Shown here: one piece after another, positions 1 to 10,499 of the stretch
Layout: every line of letters starts with the position of its first letter
How positions within the stretch are numbered: the first letter of the stretch is position 1
Program-made: the position numbers and the translations under genes
NCBI RefSeq assembly: GCF_025698545.1
Contig: NC_068575.1
Span: 58,599,980-58,663,979 of the forward strand
Origin: Gossypium raimondii
Lineage: Eukaryota > Streptophyta > Magnoliopsida > Malvales > Malvaceae
Length of the DNA: 64,000 nt
Direction of reading: 5' to 3'
Notes under the pieces: generated by a model
The model's database searches: none
The model's input: the letters and a program-made list of their open reading frames with translations, nothing else
Told to the model about the DNA's origin: nothing

Positions 1-26
1 CATACTTAAAGCAAGCATAAACATGA

Positions 27-287
27 TTATTTTGTGACAACAATATTCTTTTCCTGCTTTAACGAATTTCTCACATCCAACCATACTATGACCCTCATAT
101 AACGTTTAAAGTCATTAGACACTGATTTTGCATCATATCCTACAGAAGCACCTACGAAGTTGTCGAATTGCGTTCCCATAGCCTCAAACATGGGGCCGCT
201 TAGTGGTTCATGAATTTGCAACCAAAAATAGGCAAAATAAAGAGAGATTAGCATTGCATCTTGCCCCACTTCTAACCTATGTATCAA
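27..287 (-). pseudogene. Fragment of a LINE-type ORF1 (DUF4283-like) protein
   Basis: An 86-codon open stretch on the minus strand. Its middle and end (FWLQIHEPL, then VGYDAKSV, then a YMRVIVWLDVRNSLK segment) follow the usual order of the DUF4283-type gag-like domain found in ORF1 of plant non-LTR retrotransposons: a W-x-Q-I-H block, a block around the phrase GYD, and a basic R-V-x-V-x-x-D-V-R block. Only about 65 residues of the domain are present. No zinc knuckle and no reverse transcriptase follow inside the window, so I call it a decayed fragment. The element may extend beyond the left edge. Recognition is by eye from family knowledge. Confidence 0.5.
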
Positions 288-1327
288 TAATAAGTGGTTG
301 GCAAAGGTTCATGATCTACCGTCAACAATCCTCTCCACATTGATCTTATGGTAATATTGAAAAATGAAGCGTTTTTCTTAAAATCATTGGTATGGTATCA
401 AACACTGAATTAGTAAATTGTAATATTAACTGTCAAAAAATAACCAACTAAACAATTTTTATACGTAAATGTCAAAACAATTTCACCTAAATTGATTTGT
501 CAAGCTTCATCCTCACCATCATCTATGGTTAAAGATTATTTCATGAAAGTTGAACTATAAATAAAGGAGTAAAAGACATGATAAGAGTTGACATTAATTA
601 AAATTATATATTAAATTTTCAATGATAACAAGATTAAAATTAAAAATTGAAATAGGATAAGTGGATATATATACATATATATAGTTTAATTATCAGTTGG
701 GTAAATGCTTTATATTTGTTAATTTTAGTATGTCTTTATATTCCCACGTGATACCCCAAGAGTGAACCTAAAGTTAAAGAAAAAACCTACCTATGTAGTT
801 GATGTTGTAAAGTTTACAAGTCGAGAAAGTTTAAAAGCTAAGATTTAAATAGATGGTCCACAACAAAATTTGTGCTGAATTTTTTAAATTTTATAAATTG
901 TATTAATATTTTCGTAGGTTTTCTTAACTCATAAATAGGAAAAAATACGTTTTAACTTATTTGAACTCATATCTTCTTATATTGATAATAATATCCGTAT
1001 CAATCAATTAAAAGTAAAATATATAATGTTTTAATGATGTAATTAATAAAATTTAGAATTATGTCACCTTTCAAACTTAAAAGCCAAAACCCAACTTTTA
1101 AAATTTAATAGAGGTGGACAATAATGAATATAAAACGACAAATTGGCAACATCCCGATTGATGACTCTTATCTTAATGTTTCTTGGATTAGAATATTAAA
1201 ATAAAAAGAGACGTTGCCAATAGGATAATTATAATGTAATGAAGAATAATAATAAAACCCTCCCATTTTAAGTTCCCAAATCTGCACCCAATTGCTTCCC
1301 CTTGCTTTCAAGCTCTACCATTCATAC
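288..1327. other. AT-rich spacer and upstream region of the F-box gene
   Basis: No coding region is seen. The stretch is strongly AT-rich with short A and T runs. A perfect G-box (CACGTG) lies at 745-750, about 580 bp before the F-box start. No convincing TATA box is seen near the start; the nearest AT-rich block is about 1240-1258. Confidence 0.5.
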
Positions 1328-2449
1328 ATGGGCAAATCCCTCAACCCCAGCAAACGTCAAAAGCTGATAGCCCACTACGACCACCGCCACCTCCAAGAAC
1401 AGCCTCTAATACCAGGCCTGCCGGACCACGTGGCAGAGCTCTGCCTCTCTCGTGTTCACCCTTCTTTGCTTTACTCCGTTTGCCGTTCATGGCGTCGCTT
1501 AATCTACTGTCCCTTTTTCCCTCCTTTCCCCTCTCTCTACGCTCTATTCTTTTCATCGTCAGATAATGAAATCCAGTTGTTGAGCTTCGATCCGATGTCG
1601 TCTAGGTGGGAAACGGTTCCTCCGCCCCCTAATCCTCTTCGTCTCCTTGTTCATCACCCCTCTTTCTTATGCCGGAACCTCCCTGTTCAATCCATTTCTG
1701 TATCGGGTAATCTTGTTCTTTTAGCAGCAACTGCCCCCAATTTCAATCCAGCCCTTTCTCGCCCCCTCATATTCTCGCCCCTATCTCGTTCATGGAGTTT
1801 GGGTCCTCCAATGGAGACTCCGCGCCGCTGGTGTGCAGCGGGGGCATCGGGTCCAACCGTTTACGTTGCCAGTGGGATTGGGTCTAACTTCTCCACCGAC
1901 GTGGCGAGATCTTTGGAGAAGTGGGACTTGGGGGAGGAGGATGAAATGGATGATTTCAGATGGAAGAAGATGAGACAACTGAAAGATGGGAGATTCAGCA
2001 CAGACGCCATCGACGCCGTTGGTTGGCGACGGAAGCTTTGTATGGTGAACGTGGCTAAACAAGGGATTCTTTACGACGCCGCTAATGACATATGGGAACA
2101 GATGCCGGAGGGGATGGTGGGTGGTTGGAGAGGACCCGTTGCCGCCATGGATGAGGAAGTTCTATATGCTGTTGACGAAGGTAAGGGATTACTCACGAGG
2201 TATAACCAAGACAGCGATAATTGGGAGGTGATAATGGAGGTAGAGAGTCTTAGAGGGGCATGCCAAATGGCCGCCGCTGGAGGAAGATTATGCGTTATTT
2301 GTGGCGATGGGGAGATTCTAGTCATCGATGTGGTGGCGGCGCCACCCAAATTCTGGGCAGTCCAAAGGCCGGCGGAGTTGGAACCGTTGGCAGTTCATAT
2401 CTTGCCCAGGCTGAGCCGCCTGGATTTTTTATTGCCGACAGTAAGCTGA
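1328..2449 (+). CDS. F-box/kelch-repeat protein, SKIP25/KUF1-like
   Basis: Intronless gene of 373 codons. Residues 28-62 form an F-box (LIPGLPDHVAELCL, then YSVCRSWRRLI), which in this family binds SKP1 in an SCF ubiquitin ligase. The rest has weak kelch-like blades with W and GG positions (for example RSWSLGPPMETPRR and the GGWRGPVAAMDEEVLYA region), expected to bind the substrate. The wording around the F-box resembles plant SKIP25/KUF1-type proteins. The open frame extends 36 bp upstream, but without an ATG, so the start is the MGKSLNP methionine at 1328. The gene ends in TGA at 2449. Product class is firm from the sequence; the orthologue name is less certain. It could act in the cytosol or nucleus; nothing here decides. 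Confidence 0.85.
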   Translation: MGKSLNPSKRQKLIAHYDHRHLQEQPLIPGLPDHVAELCLSRVHPSLLYSVCRSWRRLIYCPFFPPFPSLYALFFSSSDNEIQLLSFDPMSSRWETVPPPPNPLRLLVHHPSFLCRNLPVQSISVSGNLVLLAATAPNFNPALSRPLIFSPLSRSWSLGPPMETPRRWCAAGASGPTVYVASGIGSNFSTDVARSLEKWDLGEEDEMDDFRWKKMRQLKDGRFSTDAIDAVGWRRKLCMVNVAKQGILYDAANDIWEQMPEGMVGGWRGPVAAMDEEVLYAVDEGKGLLTRYNQDSDNWEVIMEVESLRGACQMAAAGGRLCVICGDGEILVIDVVAAPPKFWAVQRPAELEPLAVHILPRLSRLDFLLPTVS

Positions 2450-2861
2450 CCTCCTCAAGCTGCAAATAATCTTTAATTAAGAAGATATTTTTTAATCATC
2501 GAAAGTGAAAATTTGTCGATTAATGATATAAAAAAGCGGTGGAATGATGTATTTATTTTCATTTATATATTATTGATTCTCAGAAGGCATACGGAAGCTT
2601 TGAGAGCCATGAAATCTTGTGGGACTATTACATTACAACATTTGAAAGGCCATATTTTTTTGGGGCGGGGAAAGTGAAAGTTTGTCGTGGTTGAACCCTT
2701 TAACAGAGTGTTGACATTTGATTAGTTGTGGACATTAATGTGTTGCCTTTCTATCTCCATAACCCAACCCCCAACCCCTATCTCCAAATTAGGGTAGGGT
2801 ACCCCAAATTCGGCAAATTTTAGCTTGTGTATTAAGGAACATTACCAAACTTCTAAAATTA
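2450..2861. other. Spacer after the F-box gene
   Basis: This holds the presumed 3' UTR and AT-rich spacer. No open frame of note, RNA gene or repeat was recognised. Confidence 0.4.
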
Positions 2862-3127
2862 TCGGTAAATCGTATTATTAGCATATTTGTATTTTGGTCA
2901 TTAAACTATAAAAATTTTCATTTTCATCACTAATATGTTATCATTTGTTTTTATTTTGGTCACCCTCTATTAAGAATTAATGAAACTAATGACTTGATTT
3001 TTTTAATTTGTATAATTACACTTTTACTTCTTTAACACTTAACATATTTTATTAATTTAATCTTAATTTTAAATAATTCAACCAATTTAATCCTTCATAT
3101 TTACAATTTTTACCAATTTGGTTCTAC

Positions 3128-3759
3128 TGTCACGGGCCAAAGTGCAAAGCCCGTGACCATGGCACAAGATGAGCCCCATGGAGGTCCATTGATAAGATGG
3201 GGAACATTTAGCCCACGAGAACTGGCCCAATTCAAGGAATTATTGAGAAGCTGTCGATTGAAGCTCAGTTGGCTGATGATGAAGACATAGCAACTTAGGC
3301 TAATTTTGGTAACTAATCTTAAAAGATAGAGAGAATCATATCTTGTAAAGATTAGATTAGATTTGATATGGCAAATCTTGTAAATCCCTAAAATCAAAGA
3401 ATATAGTGAATCTCGTCCGTCGATGTAAATGTATCTTTACCGTCGATTTTGGGGGAGCTCAACTATAAATAGAGAGCCTCCCCCTCATTTGTAATCATCC
3501 ATTGTAAGGTGAATTCTTAAGAGTAATAGAATTCCTTAAGCATTTACTCAAACACTTTGTGTGCATTCTTTCTTTGGTTTTTCTGTTGTTCTTTTGTAGC
3601 TTCTTTTGGCACAATCGCTTCCACTATACAAATTGGTGCCTTGGAGGAGTTCTAAGGAATCTTCACTTTTGGGCGTAAAGGCTGACTTAGGCCAGTTTGG
3701 AGTAAACGGATCGCCTAAGGCCGCACAGTTTGCGAGACTAAAGATCTAGCCCTGTGACA
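3128..3759 (+). repeat. 5' LTR
   Basis: 632 bp, from TGTCACGGGCC to CCTGTGACA; the two ends also form a short inverted repeat (TGTCACGGG/CCTGTGACA). A TATA box (TATAAATA) is at 3463-3470. The matching copy is at 6080-6715. Confidence 0.9.
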
Positions 3760-3761
3760 AG

Positions 3762-3773
3762 TGGTATCCGAGC
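3762..3773 (+). other. Primer-binding site, initiator tRNA-Met type
   Basis: TGGTATCCGAGC starts 2 bp after the 5' LTR. The plant initiator tRNA-Met site is TGGTATCAGAGC, so there is one mismatch (C for A at base 8). Confidence 0.8.
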
Positions 3774-3822
3774 CAAGTTTTGAACCAAGTGATATTCAAG
3801 TTGGTTTGAAGGCACTGTTGGG

Positions 3823-5079
3823 ATGTCAAAAGAAGTCGTTAGTCAGAGTGAGCCAATTGAGACCCGTGGGAGGGCCAGAAAAGCTAGTCACTCGAGGGAA
3901 ATGCTGACAGCTTTGGAAAATCGAGTGGTCAATCTCGAGGAATCCGTAAGGAACGTGAAAGAGAAGCTTGAATTGGTCGAGGGACGCACAGATGGATTTG
4001 ACTCAATGGAGGAGCAACTCAGAGATTTTGTGTTGGATTCTCTCGATGCCAATAGGGAAAAGATGAATGAATTAGTAGAGTCCACTGCAGAAAAGCTGGC
4101 AGAGAGGGATGAAGCTCTCGAGGATATGGCGTTAGCCATGAAGAAAGAAATAGAGGAGCTCAAAGGGGAGCTCGCGATCTACAAAGCCGCTTTGAGTAAT
4201 GGGATATTGTTTTCAAGGCCGAAGCAACAGGCAATGGATGTTCCCAAACTGGAGAAGTTCAATGGTGCACGATCCGCAAGGGATGTGGACAACTTCTTGT
4301 GGGAAATGGAGCAATACTTCCGAGCGATGGGCATCGAGGATGATGCCATTAAGGTAAGCACTGCTTCAATCTATTTTACTGATGTAGCTCTCTTGTGGTG
4401 GCGTCGTAGGTCCACGGATAAGAAATGTGGTGGGAACGTAATTGAGACTTGGGAGGAGTTCCAAAGAGAGTTCAAGAAGCAGTTTTACCCACAGTATGCC
4501 GAGAAGGAGGCTCGGGCTAAGTTGCGTCGTCTCACGCAACAAGGCACTGTTCGGGAGTATGTTCGGGCATTTAGCGAGTTGATGCTTCAAATCTCTGACT
4601 TCAGCGAGAAAGAAACGTTCTATTGGTTCGAGGATGGGTTAAAGCCGAGGGCAAAGCATGAGTTGCGAAGGCAAGGAATCACTAAACTTACTGTAGCCAT
4701 GGCAGAAGCAGAGTCCTTTGTTGAGCTTGGTCCGGCGAGAGACGAGCTTGAGGCATCTAAGCCCAATGGAAAGGGCAATGGTGAGAGAAACCATCAAGAA
4801 GATGAAGAGGGACATAGCGATAATGACAACAGTACCGATAGCACAAGTGGCAATGAGAAACCACGAAATACGAATCGGGGATTCGACAACCCAAGGGACA
4901 AGAGGAAGAAGATAAAATGCTTCCTTTGTCAAGGACCACACATGGCGCGAAAATGTCCAAATAAAGTGATGGTTTCAGCAATCAAAAAGAAAGATGAGGC
5001 GAAGCCTATCGAGGGAAAGACATCGAAAGTCAATTCGATGGTGCTCATTCCTGGGAAGAGAATGGTAGAAAAGGGTTGA
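3823..5079 (+). CDS. gag: Retrotransposon GAG capsid protein with zinc knuckle
   Basis: 418 codons from ATG 3823. Residues about 25-110 look like a coiled coil (heptads such as LENRVVNLEESVRNVKEKL). A Retrotrans_gag domain follows at about 145-270, with the typical segments WEMEQYFRAMGI, ALLWWRRR and WEEFQREFKKQFYP. After an acidic, Ser/Asn-rich linker comes a zinc knuckle at 366-378, CFLCQGPHMARKC. Its spacing is C-x2-C-x3-H-x4-C, one residue shorter than the retroviral x4 form but seen in plant gypsy elements. The stop TGA (5077-5079) overlaps the protease ATG (5079-5081) as TGATG, so the protease is in the -1 frame. In the family, GAG packages the element RNA into particles. The frame is intact. 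Confidence 0.9.
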   Translation: MSKEVVSQSEPIETRGRARKASHSREMLTALENRVVNLEESVRNVKEKLELVEGRTDGFDSMEEQLRDFVLDSLDANREKMNELVESTAEKLAERDEALEDMALAMKKEIEELKGELAIYKAALSNGILFSRPKQQAMDVPKLEKFNGARSARDVDNFLWEMEQYFRAMGIEDDAIKVSTASIYFTDVALLWWRRRSTDKKCGGNVIETWEEFQREFKKQFYPQYAEKEARAKLRRLTQQGTVREYVRAFSELMLQISDFSEKETFYWFEDGLKPRAKHELRRQGITKLTVAMAEAESFVELGPARDELEASKPNGKGNGERNHQEDEEGHSDNDNSTDSTSGNEKPRNTNRGFDNPRDKRKKIKCFLCQGPHMARKCPNKVMVSAIKKKDEAKPIEGKTSKVNSMVLIPGKRMVEKG

Positions 5080-5867
5080 TGTTTGTGGACATCAACATTG
5101 CGGGTCAGAAGCGGAGTGCTCTTATTGATACGGGAGCATCGGACTTGTTCATGTCGGAAAAGGCTGCGAAGAAGCTTGGTCTGTCGATTAGGAAATCAAA
5201 TAAGAAAATCAAGGTAGCAACTTCCAAGAAAGCCCCAACTGTGGAAGTAGTTCGTGATGTGGAACTACAAATCGGCGAATGGAAGAGCAATGAAGATTTC
5301 GAGGTAATCCAATTGGATGATTACGATTATGTGCTTGGCTTAAACTTCCTTGACAGGATTCAGGCAACTCTGCAACCATGGGCTGATCAAATCCATATTG
5401 TTACCGGTCCGTCAACAAAAACGATTGTGCCGGTGCATCGGGATGTGAAGGTTGGGACTAAGGTGTTATCGTCAATCCAACTTGTCGAAGATGTTTCGCA
5501 TGGGAGAAACATTAATTCGTCAGAACGGAATGCTACGAAAGCCCCTTCGGAAGTGTTAGTGGCGCAAGGGACCGATATGAAGCCTGCGAGATCGACTGTG
5601 GAGCCGACACCTTTGGGAAAGGTGGGTTGTGCATCGAGCTTCGAGGGGAAAGAAGCGATGCAAAGACAGTCGATACGAGTAAATGCTACGAGTAAGGTAC
5701 ATTGCAAACACTCTAATAGTGTTTTGAATTCTGACTTGTTGGCTTGGCAAGGTCGTAGGGGCCCTTTCAAAGTTCATAAGCAAAGAGGCAAAGGGACTAG
5801 GGGTGGTACGAAGCCAAGATGTGAGAATCCAGGGGATTCCAGTGGAAACAAGTCAAAATTGGGGTAA
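5079..5867 (+). CDS. Retrotransposon aspartic protease (retropepsin-like), truncated polyprotein
   Basis: 262 codons from the ATG at 5079, in the -1 frame relative to gag, with a TGATG stop/start overlap. The active-site motif is LIDTGAS (D17-T18-G19), followed by AAKKLGL and the later hydrophobic block VLGLNFLDRI, as in retropepsin-like domains of plant gypsy elements. The fold occupies about residues 1-105. The remainder is a low-complexity, basic linker with no reverse-transcriptase motif. A TAA at 5865-5867 ends the frame; the same frame is open again from 5868 to about 6254. The protease would cut GAG during particle maturation. Whether expression uses frameshifting or restart of translation cannot be told from sequence. 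Confidence 0.85.
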   Translation: MFVDINIAGQKRSALIDTGASDLFMSEKAAKKLGLSIRKSNKKIKVATSKKAPTVEVVRDVELQIGEWKSNEDFEVIQLDDYDYVLGLNFLDRIQATLQPWADQIHIVTGPSTKTIVPVHRDVKVGTKVLSSIQLVEDVSHGRNINSSERNATKAPSEVLVAQGTDMKPARSTVEPTPLGKVGCASSFEGKEAMQRQSIRVNATSKVHCKHSNSVLNSDLLAWQGRRGPFKVHKQRGKGTRGGTKPRCENPGDSSGNKSKLG

Positions 5868-6254
5868 GTTAAAGCGGAGACTTCTTGCCAACAGAATGTA
5901 CCAACGAGTGCAACGGTTCAAGATAAGAGGCGACGGAAGCCGAGGCATAAGTTCCGAAGGAAGAGACAACCCGATCGCAAGGCAAGTCGGGAAGAAGCCG
6001 AGGCAACGAGAAAAGGTGAATCAAGTCAGTATCATCTAGAAGTCGCAACGAGGGCGTTGCGAGAATGGATGGGGGAGAATGTCACGGGCCAAAGTGCAAA
6101 GCCCGTGACCATGGCACAAGATGTGCCCCATGGAGGTCCATTAATAAGATGGGGAACATTTAGCCTACGAGAACTGGCCCGATTCAAGGAATTATTGGAG
6201 AAGCCTGTCAGATTGAAGCCTGGTTGGCCCGATGATGAAGACATAGCAACTTAG
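5868..6254 (+). pseudogene. C-terminal tail of the element's former polyprotein
   Basis: This stretch continues the protease frame after its TAA stop and stays open for about 128 codons to the stop at 6252-6254, running into the 3' LTR. It is rich in Lys/Arg (VQDKRRRKPRHKFRRKRQ) and then reads ATRALREWMGENVTG across the LTR junction. Basic tails like this close the integrase end of full gypsy polyproteins in plants. I infer that pol was lost by internal deletion while this tail stayed. No ATG opens it, so it is not called as a gene. Confidence 0.5.
6065..6079 (+). other. Polypurine tract
   Basis: A purine-rich run with the core GGGGGAGAA directly precedes the TG of the 3' LTR, the expected place for priming plus-strand DNA synthesis. 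Confidence 0.8.
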
Positions 6255-6715
6255 GCTAATTTTGGTAACTAATCTTAAAAGATAGAGAGAATCATATCTT
6301 GTAAAGATTAGATTAGATTTGATATGGCAAATCTTGTAAATCCCTAAAATCAAGGGATATAGTGAATCTCGTCCGTCGATGTAAATGTATCTTGACCGTC
6401 AGTTTTGGGGAAGCTCAACTATAAATAAAGAGCCTCCCCCTCATTTGTAATCATCCATTGTAAGGTGAATTCTTAAGAGTAATAGAACTCCTTGAGCATT
6501 TACTCAAACACTTTGTGTGCATTCTTTCTTTGGTTTTTCTGTTGTTCTTTTGTAGCTTCTTTTGGCACAATCGCTTTCGCTATACAAATTGGTGCCTTGG
6601 AGGAGTTCTAAGGAATCCTCACTTTTGGGCGTAAAGGCTAACTTAGGTGAGTTTGGAGTAAACGGATCGCCTAAGGCCGCACGGTTTGCGAGACTAAAGG
6701 TCTAGCCCCGTGACA
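6080..6715 (+). repeat. 3' LTR
   Basis: 636 bp, TGTCACGGGCC to CCCGTGACA, aligned end to end with the 5' LTR. The TATA box lies at 6420-6427. Confidence 0.9.
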
Positions 6716-7375
6716 CTATTCTCCTCCTCCCTATTTGTTGCTTCATTAGCCACCGTGACAGCTAACTTCTCATTGACCCCCTATGCTCATCGTTTCTTAT
6801 TCTTGTTCTCATTGTTGCCGTTGTTATCATTTTTCAGTGCCATTATTGCTATGAGCGCCTTTTCTATTGCCCTCTGCCGTCACCTAGTTTGCGCCACAAC
6901 CAGCTTTCGTACTTCATTCGCAATCGTTTGTTCTTCTTTTCCCTTGATTCTCATCACCCACAAGGAAAACCCTCAAATATCGAATTTACTCTTCTATCCC
7001 TTTATTATATTCTCTTTCTTCTCCTTGTTTGGTTTATAAAGTATTATTTATAGTCTCAAAATATGTCTAAATTCAAAGGTCTAAAGATAAATAAGTATGT
7101 AGTCTTTGTCTTCCCATGTTACAAATCGATGAAATTTGTAAATATGAAAGGTTAATTTTATCGAATTATTTAGAATTAGAATTAAATTGATACAAAGGTG
7201 TAAGTGTTGAGGACTAAATGTGTAATTATACCAATTTAAAACCATGTCATCATTTTCGCTAATTATTTAACGAAGGGTGACCAAAACATAAACAAACAAT
7301 AATGTTAATAACAATAATGAAAATTTTCGTAGTTCGTGCTTCAAACAAAAACATGCTAATAGTTGAGTGATTGAT

Positions 7376-9305
7376 TGTATAGTTTATTTTAAAATATTTT
7401 ATTTGTATCTTATATAGTTTTAGAGTATAATACTGAAATATATGTGTGTGAAGGGTATATTATATATATACTTTATACTTATTTTAAGTGTTCTACTGAG
7501 TTGGTATCGTGAACTAATTGGGTACCAACTCACTTATGAAATTACTAAAAGACCATATTTGGTACAAATTAAGTTATATTTTTATAGGGTGTTTTTGTCT
7601 TTATATATAATAAATGAATAAACAATTTAATCATAATGAGATTTGAACTCCAAATACTATGCATGATAAACAATTAATTTTATCATTATAATTAGATCTA
7701 ATCATGGGTTAGGCCGGGTTTGGGCTAGGCCAATACAAAATTTTAAGCTCTGGGCCTAAAAATTTGCCCAAACCTGAGCCAGATAAAAAATGCTAAACTC
7801 GAGTTCGACCTGCCTGTATTAAATTTTTATATAAAAGAATTTTAAAAATACAATACATCAAATACACAAAATATTAAAATAAATGTTTCCCAACAAATTA
7901 AAAATACATTAAAAAAATCTTTATACTCAAATAATACTTAGATAATTGCAACTTAGCAAGAAATGTCTCTAAAGTAGTAGGAAATAGTTATACTATATTC
8001 AAATAATAACAACAAAACAGTAGCAAAACAACATCAAAATGGCAGCAAACGAGCATTATTTTTTGTCCAAACCTATTTTTTGGGCCTGTATTTTTATCCA
8101 AACCCTTCCACATTTTAAACAGGCCTTTAGACCTGGGGGTGACTCGATCCATAATAAATAATTGTTACATAAAATCCTCAACTAGATTATAAATATACAC
8201 TAACTCTAGTGTATAGTTAATAAAAGAATGGAGGTGAAGTGATATGGTTATGAAAGCAATGCTTTCAGGCATTTAATAACAAAGTTCAAACATTGCCTAA
8301 CTCCATAGTTATCCCTATCCAAAAGGACATTACCCACAATGCTTAATATATTTTATAGTAGCGAAATTAATAGGAAAAGGTGAGCATTGATTGTATGTCA
8401 CACTTTTTGTCAGACTAATTTCTCACATTAAAGTCTGAAATATGCATGTGACTACTTTTTGGGCAAAACATAACCATCACAAATTCTCTGCCAATAAGCT
8501 CTTCTTTCTTGAAGTAAGAGTGAGATAACACTATTTTGATTTGGTTATTTCTTAAGTTTTTAATAATTTAGATTTTAAAAATTAAACTAAAATCAAATAA
8601 TAAAATACAATTAATTCAAAAATATTGAGGAAAACAAGAGAAAGTCTAAGAAGAAGTAGGAGTTGTCAAAACACATTATTTATTGCATAATTTTGTAAGG
8701 ACTTTTAATTACAACACTATATGAGGTGTTTGAATTTTAGTTGTAAGTGTTTAGGATTTATTTTACATAATTATATATGTAGATTTTTTGTCCCATCATG
8801 TGGTCATGTGCTATTTTAATACCATTTAGTCAATATTAGTTTGATTTATTTTAATTTTTAATTGTTCAGATTCATATTCTAGTCAATTTTTTTATTTTGC
8901 TTCCTTTTCTATATATGATTAAAAGTTTATGCATACAGAAACTACGATTTAAAACATAAATGTGCATTTAAGAATAATATGCAATGAATAATGAAACATG
9001 TGAATTGAAATTAGTTAGTAATAACACGTGAAATATGTATGATTTTAAAATGAAAAAATAGATTAAACCGTGAGTAAAACAAAATTTAAAATATGTAAAT
9101 ACAAAGATAATGCACTATAATTGTTTATCATGGTAACTATCAAGTTAACTTGTGATACCAACTGAATCAACAATATTATCAACATATATAATCTATTGAG
9201 CTAATAAAGAATCAACAATATTATCAATATATATAATTTATTGAGGTAATAAAGTATGTATAATAAAAATAAAATTGATATATTATATTAAAAATAAAGT
9301 TTCAG
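7376..9305. other. AT-rich spacer with small repeats
   Basis: No gene was recognised. It contains a dispersed GGCC-rich repeat copy (7690-8150, listed separately) and an imperfect tandem duplication of about 43 bp at 9168-9253 built on GAATCAACAATATTATCAA, directly before the solo LTR. Confidence 0.4.
7690..8150 (+). repeat. Dispersed GGCC-rich repeat, copy A
   Basis: It starts with a GGTTAGGCCGGGTTTGGGC-type block and ends with a CAGGCCTTTAGACC...GACTCGATCCAT block around an AT-rich core. The core words AAATGTTTCCCAACAAATT, CAACTTAGCAAG and ACAGTAGCAAAAC recur in the same order at 16395-16915 and 46000-46505. No coding potential. Its class (MITE-like or other) is unknown. Confidence 0.6.
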
Positions 9306-10499
9306 TGTAACAACCCGTTTTCAGTAAAATCGAAACAATGGTTTCGAGACCACAAATCTGAGGTCGGAAGAAAATTTATTTTAATATTATTTTATAGTCT
9401 ATGGTGTGATAGGAATGTCGTATGAAAATTTTGTTAAGAAATTTTATCGATTACACGTCTAATTTGTTAAAAAGGACTAATTGGAAAAGGTGCAAAACTT
9501 GTTAATTAAAAGAAATAGTGATTAAATAGCTTAACCAATAAATAAGGAGGGACTTAAGGCATAAATATGCCAAAAGAAAATGGCTGAGTCTGCATAAGCC
9601 TTAAAAATATGATAAAATTGTGTGAACTAAGGGCAAAATTTCAAATCTAATGAAATAAATAAGAAATTAAAGAATTCTAGACATTTCATCATCATTTTCA
9701 GTTCTAGAAATAGAAATTGAAGAGGGTTTAAGCTGGTTTTTCAATTCTTTCTCCATGTAAATCAAATTCTTACCCGTTTCTTGAAATTTTTATACTTTTG
9801 TGATTTTTACAATTAGGCTCACTTAACCTTTACTTTGGTTTTGATTTATTGAAAATCTTGGAAGTTACCATTGATGAGTTCATATGATTTTAGTTATTAG
9901 ATGATGAATTTGAGGTGTTGATGGGTATTTAAAAGTGTTTTATTAAAGAATTTTGATGACATCATGATTTAGGGATTAAATTGAAAAGATGTTGAATTCA
10001 TGGAAACTTCTAAATTTTATGGAATTCATGGGTTGCTATTAATATGTATGAAAATTAATAGGCTTGGAATGAAGATTAAATTTCATGAATTTCATTTTCC
10101 GAGCCTAGGGACGAAATTGTAATTAATCAAAAGCATAGGGGAAAAATGGTAATTTTTCCTAATATGTGAATTGAATGGAATTGAATATGAATTGTATTAA
10201 ATTTAGTTAAATTTACTCGTATAGATCCGAATAGACCAAGTTTGGAATTGGATCGAGGAAAATAAATAGTATTGGATTAGTAGCCTACAAACGCGAACGT
10301 TGTTAAGGTAAGTTCGTGTAACTAAATGTTGTACATTTATATGTTTGAATTAAATGTTGTATATGTGAATTGTATAATTGCCATGTATATGAAATTTATC
10401 AAATATCCGATAATGCCTGATAAATGTTAAGTCTCGTTTGAACAAATGAAAATCGATGGATATAAGTTTCCCGTATTGGTTGTAGTCCTGCATATGTTG

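Larger units (their letters stand above)
3128..6715 (+). mobile_element. Non-autonomous Ty3/gypsy-type LTR retrotransposon with gag and protease only
   Basis: The element runs from LTR to LTR over 3,588 bp. It has TG...CA ends, a primer-binding site, gag, an aspartic protease, a polypurine tract and a second LTR, in that order. No reverse transcriptase, RNase H or integrase motif is present in the 2.3-kb interior, so it would depend on enzymes from a full element. By eye the LTRs differ at about 25 positions plus a few short indels over about 632 bp (near 4%, mostly transitions), so the insertion is fairly young but not recent. The flanks TCTAC (3123-3127) and CTATT (6716-6720) do not give a clean 5-bp target duplication. 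It resembles the published gag-only class called TR-GAG. Confidence 0.85.
2862..7375. mobile_element. Long inverted-repeat (MITE/foldback-like) element, split by an LTR retrotransposon
   Basis: The left arm (about 2862-3127) and the right arm (about 7117-7375) are imperfect inverted copies of each other. For example, 2915-2965 (AAAATTTTCATT ... TTTTGGTCACC) matches the reverse complement of about 7275-7335, and the TATTAGCAT motif near the outer end is found in both. The arms have the wording common to a plant MITE family ending in GGGTAAACTA-like sequence, but here the outer ends are worn. The LTR element at 3128-6715 sits at the inner edge of the left arm, so the element was roughly 0.9 kb before that insertion. 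The loop (6716-7080) is pyrimidine-rich and has no recognised gene. Confidence 0.6.

Noticed and set aside
3888-4163. 91-codon minus-strand open frame within gag
   Set aside because: Shadow of the intact gag frame; Ser-rich composition typical of antisense reading.
3123-6720. Target-site duplication of the gag-protease element
   Set aside because: TCTAC and CTATT do not match as 5-bp direct repeats; only CTAC/CTAT is close, so I do not claim one.
6710-7039. 109-codon open frame rich in Phe, Leu and Ser
   Set aside because: It begins in the 3' LTR end, has no family likeness, and lies in a pyrimidine-rich loop where long open frames arise by chance.
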